64,000 nucleotides of DNA from Uranotaenia lowii (Eukaryota > Arthropoda > Insecta > Diptera > Culicidae). The stretch is taken from contig NC_073692.1 of assembly GCF_029784155.1 (NCBI RefSeq), positions 276,683,913 to 276,747,912 of the forward strand, read 5' to 3'. Both the position numbers and the translations under genes were made by a program. The notes beneath the pieces were generated by a model, which saw only the letters and a list, made by a program, of their open reading frames with translations, was not told the DNA's origin and did not search any database. The first letter of the stretch is position 1; the number at the start of each line of letters is the position of its first letter. This document shows, one piece after another, positions 13,321-25,265 of this stretch.

Positions 13321-16042
13321 CAGGCCCTGGCATATTCACATTCACAAAGCAATCGTCGCTCACTAACGAGCCCAGTGAGCTTCATTTTGCTAACCATTCA
13401 TGTAGTTTCGATTTCGATTATTCACTCTTCACTCTCACTTAGCTCTATATTCTTTTCTCCTTCATGTTCAGTTTCTTCGTCTCACTTTCATTTGCTCTCA
13501 ACGTCAGTGTGAAGTGAAGACAGCAAACGTCAGCTTCAATGCGAAACGATGTTTCTTCTCATTCGAGCAGTTTTTCTTCAATCGGAAATTTCATCGGCGC
13601 TTTCGTCAGTCCTTTCAGTGAGCAAAACAAAATAAGGAGTGAGGTAACCTACAACTAAAGAAAAATCAAAAAACATTTGTTTTGATTTGCTCGGTCGTTC
13701 TTTAATTTGGTTTTGTTTCGTTTAGTGTTCGCACAGACCAAATTTTCACCAGTGGCAGTTCGCATTGTTCGCTAATCCAAACGGGAATCAAAAAAGGGTC
13801 CCTCTTCAAAACTTCTTGCCTCAGCTAAGGAATACCAGCCATCAAGCTTTCAACAGTCGATCCGATCAGATCCTCCAGCGCACTCAAAAGGTAACCCATC
13901 ATCGTGAGACCGTCCAACAGGCATCAAATATTCGATAGAACAACCTTTGCCACAGTGCCAGAGTAATGAAGAACCTCCGGAAATTTGTCACTTTCTATTA
14001 AAAAACCTCGAAGTAGGATGAACTTATTGATCGTCGATGAAATCTTCCGGAAGCAACAGAAAGCTACAGAATCTATTAAAATGAGGACTCCTTCATCGAC
14101 GCAAAAGATTTTCGACAACCTGTCGTCTGGAAAACAGTCCTCTGGAATTAATCATTCTAAGTGTGTTTTTTAATTAACTTTAGCAAAGCCTTTATTTATT
14201 GATAAGAACTTCATTTTCTTTCAGAGCCACCAAGAGTACAGGCAAAAGATTAAAGAGCTTAGTTCGCCATCCAAACTTAGACAGTCTGATCCAACCAGGT
14301 CTGGACTTCAGGTAAGCAAACCGAGCGTGAATCTCAAGTTTGGCCTCATCCGAAAAGAGGCGTTAACTCATAGAGCTTTTCTATAATCCTCAAATTACAG
14401 GATAGCAAATGAAAATGGCATGCTGCAAAAAAGATAACGTCGGATTGAAGATAGATGAAAAATCATGGTATGAAAATGCTGAACTGTGGAGTGCACCTGT
14501 TTGTCTAAACTTTACCCGAAAAGATTGTAAACATCGCGGTATATTTAAGTCATATGTCGAATAGGATCATGGCGTTACTCAACGAAAAATCCGAATGTTT
14601 AGGGCAATTTGTGAATGTGGAGTTTGTTTGGTTGGCGTTATCACTGAAGCACGATTAATAAATTGTCTGCAAAAGTAAGTTTACAATGTTTTAAAATCTT
14701 CCTGAAACATTTCATGAAAGGAATCTAAGTAAAGCTCTATGTTTGGGGCTTGTTTTGTTAGCACACTATAATTCTTATTTCGCTCACACATCACATCATT
14801 TTGTTCTGACCCGAATGACCTCCACAGGTTAAAAGATCATTATCATTTGTAAACATTATCATCAAATCATTTTTGATAATTATTTTATGCATATTTTATA
14901 AGATTATTTAAAATTTTATTATATTTTTCGGAGACCTGCAAAAAAAAAGTAAACCAACCTCATACATATGTGTGAGAATGTGATTTTGATAGTAATTTAT
15001 GTTTTTGGATTCAGGTCCAATTGGCCATTTTATCAACTATCACCTCCATCACCGGCTGGATGAAGAGGAAAGCAGGATGATAAGCAGCAGAGAGAAATTA
15101 GTATGACTCCCCGTGGAAAACAATCCGAAATAATTGTCCCTACTGGCTTATTATAACTGGTGTAAATCATGCTTCACTCCATTGTCCTTTAAGCTGCTAA
15201 TGAACTTTTTTTTAATGTTACATAATCGGAAAGTTTTATGTCAGTAATTCTGTATTGACTGAATGTGTTTATCCTCTTCTTTCATTGATCTTTAAAACCG
15301 AAGATCACGTCTTGGGAGGATATGTTCGGTTACAAGATACCGATCTGAAGGCTCATCGTGGTAGGAAAATTTATTTTGCCGAATGAAAGTTTGGGAGAAA
15401 AAGCGTTAGCGTTGCCCCAAAACGGTGGTTACCTTTTGCGCCTCGATACGGCCGCTAGCGACTGTACCATCTTGAAATCGATATAACCCGGAGGGTCCAG
15501 CCAGAAAGCCCAAACCATTTTCACCGTTATGTTTCCAGTTTTGGCTCAGGAGATCTGTGATCGTTGCCGTGATGGACCTCTCCAAGCGGGTGGGTTTTAC
15601 CTTCCGTCGTTGTGGATTTACCTGCTCAGATAAATAAACTTAAAACTCAATTTGTGGGGAAAAAATGAAAACTACCAACCTCCATTGATGTGCATTGCAT
15701 GTGACCTGCAGTAAGCGGGCGGATGCAGAATTGAAACTGCTCACTGAGCTGGAAGCTGAATATTCGAAACGAAAATGAAAGCCTCCTGACGTTGAAACTG
15801 AAGGCACTGCTTTCGAGTAGTTTCTCTCGTCGTTGAAATTTTCGACTGTGAATATTGCAATGAGATGAGAATATGACGGAATGAAATCGAAGAACATTTG
15901 TTTCACATGAGTAGTGAGCAGAAAAGTGTTTGCTTCGATCTGACAGATGAGAATGATGTGCTCGAAATCGACTAACGGTGAGATGGGGCGAATGACAGGA
16001 AATTTCACTTTCGATTTTTTATTTCGACGATGCCGAGGCCTG
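13321..16042. mobile_element. hAT-superfamily element, non-autonomous
   Basis: A perfect 8-bp target duplication, ACTACAAC, flanks it at 13313-13320 and 16043-16050. Termini are inverted: CAGGCCCTGGCAT on the left and ATGCCGAGGCCTG on the right. Subterminal regions (about 13330-13630 and 15740-16020) share many CACTTTCATTTG, GTGAGC and CAACGTCAG-like words in inverted orientation. An 8-bp duplication with CAGG-type ends is characteristic of hAT. No hAT transposase is seen; the interior holds a decayed spliced gene. Confidence 0.88.
14018..14674 (+). pseudogene. Spliced gene relic inside the hAT element, family unknown
   Basis: Three exon-like blocks have consensus splice sites: a block ending at 14160 (donor GTGTGT), 14225-14311 (after TTTCAG, donor GTAAGC) and 14401-14674 (after TTACAG, donor GTAAGT). 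Joined in phase they give one open frame (for example KATKSTGKRLKSLVRHPNLD, then QPGLDFRIANENG) that stops at TAA 14435. Reading one base later continues for 80 codons (KSWYENAELWSAPVCLNFT and CECGVCLVGVITEARL) with a single TAG at 14562. The shift falls in a run of six A, consistent with a +1 slip. A fourth exon may start near 15016 (after ATTCAG). I do not recognise the protein; it is not a hAT transposase motif set. Confidence 0.6.
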
Positions 16043-16050
16043 ACTACAAC

Positions 16051-16948
16051 AAATAAATTATAAAAAAAAAGTGATTAATCTTTTTTATTGTTCATGTAGG
16101 TTCTTTCACAAAATTCCTAATTTTTTAAATAGTTTTGAATAAGTATTGAATTGAATTGAAGTAATCCTTCTAATTCTGAATGTTAATACTTAACTTTAGT
16201 GAAGAGTCTCAATCATTTGCAATTGAGTAGCCAAGCTTTCAGATTCAGAATATCAAACTTTAGGCTAAATTTTAACTTATAATTTCAATATTTTGGAGAT
16301 TTTGAAATCCTGGAGTGTTGGTTAAAAATCACTAAAAGGTCTTCTGGCTGTTTAGCATGATAGATTGCCTTGTTGCCGAAAGAATTGTGGAATGATAAGA
16401 GGATAGTTTCAATTCACAAGGGAAAAATTAAAACCGAGGCAAACTGATTTTGGAAGATTTTTGCGTCTCAAACTCGATTTTTTCAGATTTTTTTTCTCCC
16501 TCTTATTTTCTGGCATTTAGTTATTTTAAAACTTAGCCGTTTAGAGTGAAATCGATCAATGATAATTGATGAAGTAACTTACCTACATGAACAACAGAAA
16601 CACAGATTTCGTCTAGATAATCTTCGTATTATACAAAATGGGGAAAGATACTTACTTCTATAATTTTTCCACATGGTAAACTACTCACAGTACTCATAGT
16701 CATTAATTTAACATCTTTTTTTCTATTTTTTTTTCGATATTTTACACTATGCTTAAAAGTGCACAAATTTTTTCAATAAACCTTTGTATTTTCAAAATTT
16801 ATACCAGAAACAAAAGCTTCAAATTCTTTGCACCTCGGAAAATGTTAATTTAGTTTTCTTGTGTTATAGTTTTGAATGCAGATTTTGGGTTCTGGAGATG
16901 AATTTGAATCTCTATCTCTAACACCAATTCTTTCATATTGAAACAGCT
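16051..16948. other. AT-rich spacer
   Basis: No gene, repeat or motif is recognised between the hAT element and the foldback. Confidence 0.6.
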
Positions 16949-16952
16949 TTAA

Positions 16953-19019
16953 CCCTTATCCGCATTAGAGTGTCATTTTGACACTATTGCAAGTTTGAAT
17001 GCTTGTAACTTTTTTCAGAAGCTTCAAAAAAGAAAAAAAATTTCGGGGACCCTAAATGAATTCAAAAGTTCTTGAATATTGCATCTTTACTTTATTTATG
17101 GACGAACCCTGGAAGCCTGGACAAAAAAACTCCCTTTTCCGACTTAGAGTGTCATTTTGACACTCCAAAAGTAAAATCTATTTAATTCGTTTGAATTATT
17201 ATGAACTTCATGTAAAACTTATACCAATAGAAACCTTGTAATGTCAGTAAAATATGTTTCGAACATTATATACAGCTAAAGTTACAAGTTTTCTCGTTAT
17301 TCAGCATGAAAGAAAAAAAATCCGAAAAAACATGCCTTACGAAAACTGCTGTAGTTCATATATTACACGTCCAAAAAAATATTTGACTTATGCATATGAA
17401 AGCTGAAGTTAATGCCTATATCATGAATACAAGAAATATTTTTTAAATTTTTTTTTAATGAAATGGTCACAAAAAGTTCAAAAAAGTGGTCTAAAAAACC
17501 TACTTTTCATTCGATTGCTAGTAAATACTGTTTGAGCGATGGTAGAGTTTTGAAAAAAAAATATGACTACAAAATCTATTAAAATTCCAATATTTTGCTG
17601 TCTTTAGATTTTTTATGCAACAAAAATTGAATTTACTGGAATTTTTCAAAGTTCACTACTTTGCGCGATTTTTTTACAAATTGAAATTTCATCTGTTTTT
17701 GTGGTCCACTGTCAGGTTGTACCCGGATTTTCAGTGCTTTTACTATTCTTGGACCAATCAAGAGTATATTCATTGGAAAGCACATTTAATCTACATTCTA
17801 GTGAGGTGCTACAATTCACGCTGTGAGATTTCACAAAAATATGAAAATTATAAACGTAAAATCATTCCTGAATTTCTAGAACTACAAGCAGCGGTCCAGC
17901 AAAACGTGTTCGTTTGCTCTCCGAGTAGGTACGGTGGGTGGTTATTCGAGCAGAGAGCGAAGCCGACAGACCAAGAAATGCACGACACGCATCGTTATTT
18001 CGTCTCTCGGCTTCGCTCTCTGCCCGAATAACCACCCACCGTACCTACTCGGAGAGCAAACAAACACGTTTTGCTGGACCGCTGCTTGTAGTTCTAGAAA
18101 TTCAGGAATGATTTTACGTTTATAATTTTCATATTTTTGTGAAATCTCACAGCGTGAATTGTAGCACCTCACTAGAATGTAGATTAAATGTGCTTTCCAA
18201 TGAATATACTCTTGATTGGTCCAAGAATAGTAAAAGCACTGAAAATCCGGGTACAACCTGACAGTGGACCACAAAAACAGATGAAATTTCAATTTGTAAA
18301 AAAATCGCGCAAAGTAGTGAACTTTGAAAAATTCCAGTAAATTCAATTTTTGTTGCATAAAAAATCTAAAGACAGCAAAATATTGGAATTTTAATAGATT
18401 TTGTAGTCATATTTTTTTTTCAAAACTCTACCATCGCTCAAACAGTATTTACTAGCAATCGAATGAAAAGTAGGTTTTTAGACCACTTTTTTGAACTTTT
18501 TGTGACCATTTCATTAAAAAAAAATTTAAAAAATATTTCTTGTATTCATGATATAGGCATTAACTTCAGCTTTCATATGCATAAGTCAAATATTTTTTTG
18601 GACGTGTAATATATGAACTACAGCAGTTTTCGTAAGGCATGTTTTTTCGGATTTTTTTTCTTTCATGCTGAATAACGAGAAAACTTGTAACTTTAGCTGT
18701 ATATAATGTTTGAAACATATTTTACTGACATTACAAGGTTTCTATTGGTATAAGTTTTACATGAAGTTCATAATAATTCAAACGAATTAAATAGATTTTA
18801 CTTTTGGAGTGTCAAAAAGACACTCTAAGTCGGAAAAGGGAGTTTTTTTGTCCAGGCTTCCAGGGTTCGTCCATAAATAAAGTAAAGATGCAATATTCAA
18901 GAACTTTTGAATTCATTTAGGGTCCCTGAAATTTTTTTTCTTTTTTGAAGCTTCTGAAAAAAGTTACAAGCATTCAAACTTGCAATAGTGTCAAAATGAC
19001 ACTCTAATGCGGATGAGGG
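16953..19019. mobile_element. Two-kilobase foldback transposon (near-perfect palindrome)
   Basis: The left arm (16953 to about 17975) is the almost exact reverse complement of the right arm (about 18005-19019), with only a short unpaired centre. TTAA precedes the left end, which reads CCCTTATCCGCATTAGAG. The right end mirrors it (CTCTAATGCGGATGAGGG) but is followed by TGAT instead of TTAA. This suggests a piggyBac-like origin with a mutated duplication; that is inference. Each arm carries two copies of AGTGTCATTTTGACACT, itself nearly palindromic. A 138-codon frame appears identically on both strands only because of the palindrome and is unlikely to be a gene. Confidence 0.88.
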
Positions 19020-20540
19020 TGATACGTTTCAAATAGAATTAAATAAAATCAGATCTAAAATTTAAATTTTTGTTTTTGAATTTCATAATAACGGTTACAA
19101 ATTTTAAGTTTATAATTCATATTTGAATCGTGGAAAATTGAGGGTGAAAAAAAACTCGCGAAAGCGAATTTTTACTGTGATTCAGAACCTGAATTCTTAT
19201 TTTGCAATAAGTCATGAATTCCTTGTAAACGGAGGTGAAAATAGCACTGCTTAATATTTTAAATTAGGTTAGCATTAGACATCTGATATAACTTAATAAA
19301 GTTTAAAAAATCTCGATAAGCCAGCTGTAAACAAAAGATAAAAACAAAACTTTAAATTCAAATTCATATTTAGATTTCATTATGTATTAGCTTTTTATTC
19401 TTGAAGTAAAGTTTTATGCGAATGATTTTTCCTGATTCTGAATTGATAATTTTCCTTCCATTAAATTTTTTTTTGAAAAACAAAAAAAAATTCTAAGGGG
19501 AAGTTTTTTGCTGCTCAAAACTTCATCAAAAATTAATTTAATGCGATGCCGCATTACTTGTTTATTACGATTGAATTTGTATGGTGAAATATTGGTGACT
19601 AAAAGACAAAAAGAAAGATGAGAAAGTTAGACGGTCTATTGGAGTCATACGTTGCTTAAACGCCTATTGAAAAACAAATCACTCCGATGGATAATTAGAC
19701 TCAAATTTAAATTTCTTACAATAAAAGCAATTTAAATTTTGAAGGCCAAAGGATTTTTTACTTCTTAGAACGACCAAAATCTGTTAATCCATTAAACATG
19801 GTACAAATTTCTAAAAATAAAGAAAATTGAAAATCACATAAATCCGTACGTTTATAGTTCAATGATTTTTATTATAGTTTCATTCTAAATCTGAGCAAAT
19901 AAAAAAGAAACCACATATTGAATACAATCAATGAATGATGACAGCAGAACAAATATTTCAAGTATTTCAGTGTTATAACCATATTCACCCCCCTATATGA
20001 CTTTTTCAAATTTGTCATTTCATTTAAATTCAAAACAATATCAAGAATTTAGAAGCTCTGAATTTGAAGCAAATATAAAGTTTATTACGATTTGCTCGTG
20101 TTAATTTAGGCATATGAGAGAAATTAGCGACAATTGAAAAATGTTGTTCCTACATTTCATTAATAGCCAATTCAAAATCAACACTCAACAAAACAGTTTT
20201 GTTGAGTAACTTATCAACAAAAGTTATTTGGTAGAACTCAATCCAGGGAATCGTAAGTTACAGCTGCTTAAGATTGGTGGACCCACTTTTTTTTTAATAT
20301 TGAGTCTTTTAAGTGATAAATTTACTTTTTTTTTGTTGAAAAAACATCTCCACAGAGTGGAAATTTTGAAAACTTAAAAGCATCTCTACTAAGAACAGTT
20401 CCAACTTTTTATAGAAATTGGAGCTTTTGAGGGTATTTTATAACGGTTTTTTGCCGCTTGGGGGGGGGGGGGTGATCACTCCCCCCCCCCTCCTTCATAG
20501 GACCACGCCTGCTTCCAAGTCACAAATAGCGACGGCTAAC
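19020..20540. other. AT-rich spacer with small palindromes
   Basis: No gene recognised. AACAAAACAGTTTTGTT with flanking CTCAAC/GTTGAG at about 20181-20206 is a hairpin with a further CAACAAAAG nearby, perhaps the end of another word-type element. At 20461-20490 a G-run, TGATCAC and a C-run lie back to back, a G-quadruplex-capable and hairpin-prone site. Confidence 0.45.
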
Positions 20541-21080
20541 AAAACCCGAAACTCGAAGCGCCAACAGTAATCACATTAATGGCGTCAACTCGAAAGCGCC
20601 CTCGCTGGCTAAAATAGAAGCGTCAATCAAAGACATGAAGTCCAACAAAGCGCCTGGAATCGATTGCATTCCTGCTGAAATGCTCACAATCGACCCTGCC
20701 TTGTCAGCACGAATGTTGCACCGACTGACATTTGGGATACTACAACATTCCTGGCCAACTGGATGCAGGGTATCCTTTTAAAGGGCCCGAAGAAAGACAG
20801 AGTTTGTTAACTGGCGAGGCATAACTTTGACCCGTACAACTCTCAAAGTACTCTGCAAAGTGTTCCTGAACAGTATTCAGGAGAAAATCGACGCTACACT
20901 CCGACGGCAACAAGCTGAACTCCGATCCGGACGAGCATGTGTGAACCACATCACAACGCTACGAATAATACTGGAACAAATCAACGAATTCCAGGACTCT
21001 CTTTTGCTGGTGTTCGTTGTAAACATCTGGGCGGCTCTAAGGCGACAAGGAGTCCCAAAGAAACTACACAGCAAAAAATA
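20541..21080 (+). pseudogene. LINE reverse transcriptase fragment
   Basis: This encodes the start of a non-LTR reverse transcriptase in two frames: SNKAPGIDCIPAEML, then after a frameshift NWRGITLTRTTLKVLCKVF, QAELRSGRACVNHITTLRII and LLVFVVNIWAALRRQGVPKK. The FEKAFD block that should follow LLVFVD is deleted, joining VN directly to IWAALRRQG. The catalytic YADD region, endonuclease and 3' end are absent. It belongs to the same general LINE type as the C-terminal fragment at 40093. Confidence 0.9.
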
Positions 21081-21214
21081 AATAAATTTACACTCAACCT
21101 AACTGAATAAACGATGTAAAACCTCTGCGTCTCAATTTATTTCATAAGTAAATCTACATCGTAAAATATTTATAATAATTTTTTTTCATCAATTAAACGT
21201 CGGCCTCAAATATG

Positions 21215-22066
21215 ACACTGAATAGCAAGGAATATTTAAAGGAGGTAGTGCCGAGGCAGCCTTGCTTTAGTATTAGTATCGCCTGTGGCGTCACTGTTGC
21301 CAATAATCTGTGAATTTATATGAATTTTTTTCCTTTTTTGTTAGCAATTTAAAAAAAATTTATGATTTTTTCAACTTTGAAGGCACACAATTCTAGAAAT
21401 ATTATTGTTCTTCAAGACTGATACTAAAAAAGTTTAATGTAGTAGTTGTTTTGCTTTAATTCAGACGATTGAAGTTGCTGAGGTATCCTAACTCAGATTG
21501 ACAAAACTTGATAATTAGTTCAAAATTTTGCTCATTGAAGTTGAAATCAGTTAGGTTTGAATCGTTGATAAAATAAAATAAACAAAAATAGTATTTTTCG
21601 AATCCAACCACAATCTTTTATTGGAATTTTTAGTAAACCAAAGTTGCAGCGGTTTTATTGGGGTTAATTGTTCTAAACTAAAAATTCATTTGGTACACCA
21701 TGTTAGATTCAAATCATGACGATGAGGTGCACTGCCATAAACTACCAATCAGATCTTTTGAAAGAGGAAAATTATTATTTTTGCTCGTTTCACATAGAGC
21801 ATGACTGTGCATTCAATAACAAATTCAAGAACAATACACACTGCAGTCTATTAAACACAAAGAAACCTCATAGCACAATCAACTAGTGGCCTTACAACAT
21901 AATCCGAATGAAATTGGATTTTAATTTAGTTATTTAATTGTGTTTAACTTTGAAATTTGAGTTTTACCAGTATAAACCATCGACAGCTTGGCAACAGTGA
22001 CGTCACGAAAAAAATCCAATATGGCTCTCGGCACTACCTTCTTTCAATATTCCTTGACTGAATAGT
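21215..22066. mobile_element. MITE with long imperfect inverted ends
   Basis: The left end (CACTGAATAGCAAGGAATA, then GGAGGTAGTGCCGAGGC) is inverted at the right end (CTCGGCACTACCTTC, ATTCCTTGACTGAATAGTG). A second inverted block further in (GTCACTGTTGCCAA left, TTGGCAACAGTGAC right) extends the pairing to roughly 100 bp. Nothing protein-coding is recognised inside. The target duplication is unclear. Confidence 0.75.
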
Positions 22067-22418
22067 GCTAATATTACATCGCGTGCCGTAAATTTGCACA
22101 CCCATACACATAAACGGCTTCGTCGCATTGAAACGTCAAACGAAAATAAAATCATCATCGTCGGTTGTTGTCGTTTTTATGCGTGAAGATTCTTTTTTGT
22201 GCAAAGAAATTAAGTTTGTGCAGTAGATTTTCGGTTTCAAAACCTAGTAATTCTTTGAGACAACTTCCGAAACTTCAAAACATGGTATAAGGCTGGATCT
22301 GTTGCCCAGAAGTATTTGGATTTTGTAAGTAGCACCTAATTATGCTTTTTCATTTGGTGTTTTTTTTTCTTCAGATTTGTCTTCCGGTCAGCAAACTCGC
22401 CTCCGTTTTTGTGGTGAC

Positions 22419-22562
22419 TGTAATATCCGGCACTACGCAACAAAACTATAAACCGTGTTTATTTCACTCTGTAAAATGCACCTCACTTTTCTGCTCTTCT
22501 TTTACACACTGAACTAGAAGTAACCGATGCCGGTTAGATGTTACCAAATTCGGGATGCACCA
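22419..22562 (-). repeat. 3' LTR of the minus-strand retroelement
   Basis: Matches the 26406/27764 repeat closely. It is uninterrupted and so shows the pre-insertion sequence (ATGCACCTCACTTTTC) of the site where element B landed in the other LTR. Confidence 0.85.
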
Positions 22563-23595
22563 TCCTCCCCGCAAGGCAGAATTAATGGGTTGTTACTTCA
22601 ACAGCTCTAATTCGGAACGATCAAAATAGAATGTCATACTGACCGACGAGGTTTGATAATCAACTTCATCCGTGCTCTTAATTTCAAATTGGTATTTGTT
22701 AGTAGTAGCTAGTTAATAGATCTTTGCAAATGTATGTAAATCTTTAATGAAAAGCAAAATCCGGTCTGACACGATATAGGAGAACAACACAACCAACTCA
22801 CGTTCATCAGCCACATGTCAATTTCTTTGTTCACTATTGATTCTTGGGTTAACTTGTAGCAATCACAGACTGTCTTTCCAAACTGAAAACAGCTTCTGAC
22901 TTATGATATGCTTTACATCTAAGGCCTGTATTATAAGCCTTAATTCTACCTCGGTATTCTTCCCATCGGCAAAAAAAATGAATTTCAATAACGACCTCGT
23001 TTACCCCGCGTGTACTTTGTATACACCATTTGTCCATTTGTGTTACCATTTGTCCAACCTAAGGATGGCCCTACGCGGCTCTGGTCCACCTTAAACAATT
23101 TATTCACTGTTCAAGCTGTCGGCATTAGGCTGGCGGAAGATATTGACAATCTTACTGACACGCATATCTGGGGGACCAACATCGAAAGTGGATTTTTCGA
23201 GGACCGCTGCTATCTGCTCGGCAATATCACAAAACACTCAGCTTGATCCCAGACCCGAATCAGAAAAACGAAACATCTCGGTGGCGTAGAAGAATAAACG
23301 CATCTCAGCTCCTATCGCTAATCCGCGCACCACATGGATTGAGAATATAGTTTCGGAAACAACAAAACAGAATTTGATTAATACCAACAGATAAAAAATC
23401 GAGAAATTCTCATGAAACGGTGTTTTACCACCGAAAATATTTTCCATTTGTTCTTTGTTTTTGTTTGGTCAACACGCTGAAAAAAAATTGCCTTTAAAAT
23501 GTGTAAACAGTGACTGAGATAAATCTGTTTCAATATTTTGATTGTTTCATCTTATTGTAAACGTTAAGTCTTGACTCAACCCAGGGACTTCAACA
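22563..23595. other. Body of the LTR retroelement, left part
   Basis: Contains short frames only, such as 23238-23447 on the minus strand with a hydrophobic stretch (FYLLVLIKFCFVV). I recognise no retroviral motif. Confidence 0.4.
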
Positions 23596-23597
23596 TA

Positions 23598-25264
23598 CAC
23601 AGAAAAAAAATCTGAATCCTTAACAGCACTGAATTTGAATTGCACAAATATTACATGACACAGAACACTATTTTCTTATGTAAAAATCCGTCATTTGTGA
23701 TGCTTCTTTTTATTTACATCATATGTGATGTAATTTTACAAATGTTTATCACTGAAAATGGAAAATATGAATATTACATGACACAGAACGCGATTTTCAG
23801 TGTAAATTGAGGATGACATGTGATCCTGAAAAAATTGAATCCGAAAAAACACGGAAATAGAATTGCTTGAATATTACATGGCATGTAACGTAAAAAGTGC
23901 AAGTAAATCAAAGCAAACATAATTTGATTAAAAAGAAAAAATCTTGATTCAGTAATTCAACAATTTTCGACATTAAAAAGGTTTGTGTTAAATTAATTTT
24001 TTTTCGAAGCCTTGGATATACTGACGCAGTTGCTGATTCATCCGTGAGTTTTTCATTCGGTTCATCCCCATAATGAATGTCAATGTTGTTGTTTTGGCTA
24101 AGTGCGGACCTGTTTTCAATTTGTTGCCGAACCGGAAAGTTTTCGTTTAGGTTTATATTGTTCCACGAAACCCCATTCGCAGCTTGGACCTTTAATCGTA
24201 CCTTCCGGCGATGGCCACAGAAGTACTGGTAGCTGCAACGAATGGAAATGGTCCGAGGTTATCGAAAGTCGGATTCGATATCCCGCGTTATCGGTCTACT
24301 TCAATAGAAAACATGGGGTAAGTAGATTAAATTGGCCCATCTTTGTGTGCACAACAAATGTTTCAGTGACCGTAATGATAATCACTGCTCAATTTTTTTT
24401 ATTGATTTCAGGGACCGCCGTTCGTTCTACCGAAAGTACCTAAACCCAACGGCAGTGGACGGAAGATGAAATGATCATTCTCAAGGAAACAGTTGGCCAC
24501 TGTTTCACGTTGAACAGTTGATGGGGCTGAAAATGAAAGAGCGAGAATTTCCTGCATACCGAAGAAGTTTCCTGGTAAGAATAAAATTTCTGCAAAAATC
24601 GTTAGAGTAAATTAAATTTATGTTTGCGTTTGAAAGAATTGAAGTGCTTTAAATCTTATCTTGCAACTAAACGAATTTATTTTTTAATATTCATTTACAG
24701 GATTCGACTACTCGGCTCAAGTTGATTTCAACTCCCACAAAGCGGAGGCAGAAGATTCTCAAACATAATGGAGTTTATCGTCTACATCCAACGAATCAAG
24801 CGTGAGAAGGCTACAACGGACCGAAAATCTGTGAAGGTTCCAATGGATCGTAAAACCATCTTGAATCGCTGTATGGTTGACCAGCTGAGGAAAAAAATGA
24901 ACGTTATTTTTAACAATGATTTAGTGATAATATGATAGATGATTCAATTGTGCAATTCTGTTTATAAAATATTTTTAATAAAAAACGGAAAACAAAAAAA
25001 AAACTAACAATTCTTATTGGGAACGCAGAAGCCCTACAAAATTAAAGGGGAAAATTACATCACATATGATGTGACCGGAAAGAAGCGTCATAAATGACGG
25101 AATTTTCCATGCGTGTTTAATTTTACAAGTTTATTTTTATTTTACATCATTGCGAGTTCAATGACATGTAATATTGAACTCGCATTGAAAATTCCGTCAT
25201 ATATTATGCTTCTTTTTATTTACATCATATATGATGTAATTTTACAGATTTTTTAGGTAGTGTG
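23598..25264 (+). mobile_element. Element A: word-repeat TIR element with spliced gene
   Basis: TA at 23596-23597 and 25265-25266 flanks inverted ends CACAGAAAAAAAATCTG and, read inward from the right, CACACTACCTAAAAAATCTG. Both subterminal regions repeat the words TTACATCATATGTGATGTAA, CCGTCATTTRTGA and ATTACATGACA in both orientations. The middle (about 24100-24985) is GC-richer and holds a three-exon gene relic with AATAAA. It is inserted in the LTR retroelement body. Superfamily is unknown; repeated subterminal words resemble CACTA elements, but the 2-bp duplication does not fit classic CACTA. Confidence 0.8.
24102..24935 (+). pseudogene. Three-exon gene inside element A, possible SANT/Myb-like
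   Basis: The exon ending at 24317 (donor GTAAGT) encodes CNEWKWSEVIESRIRYPALS. The exon at 24412-24574 follows TTGATTTCAG and ends at GTAAGA. The third exon starts 24701 after TTTACAG. Exons 1 and 2 join in phase (RKHG to GPPFVLPKVPKP) but stop at TGA. A second frame of exon 2 reads WTEDEMIILKETV, which resembles the start of a SANT/Myb helix, and a third (EQLMGLKMKEREFPAYRRSF) joins in phase to exon 3 (DSTTRLKLISTPTKRRQKIL). Successive frames suggest small indels. Exon 3 also has an overlapping frame from ATG 24768 to TGA 24935. AATAAA is at about 24977. Confidence 0.5.
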
Positions 25265-25265
25265 T

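Noticed and set aside
17615..18358. Identical 138-codon frame on both strands
   Set aside because: Forced by the palindrome; codons are AT-driven and no start context or family is visible.
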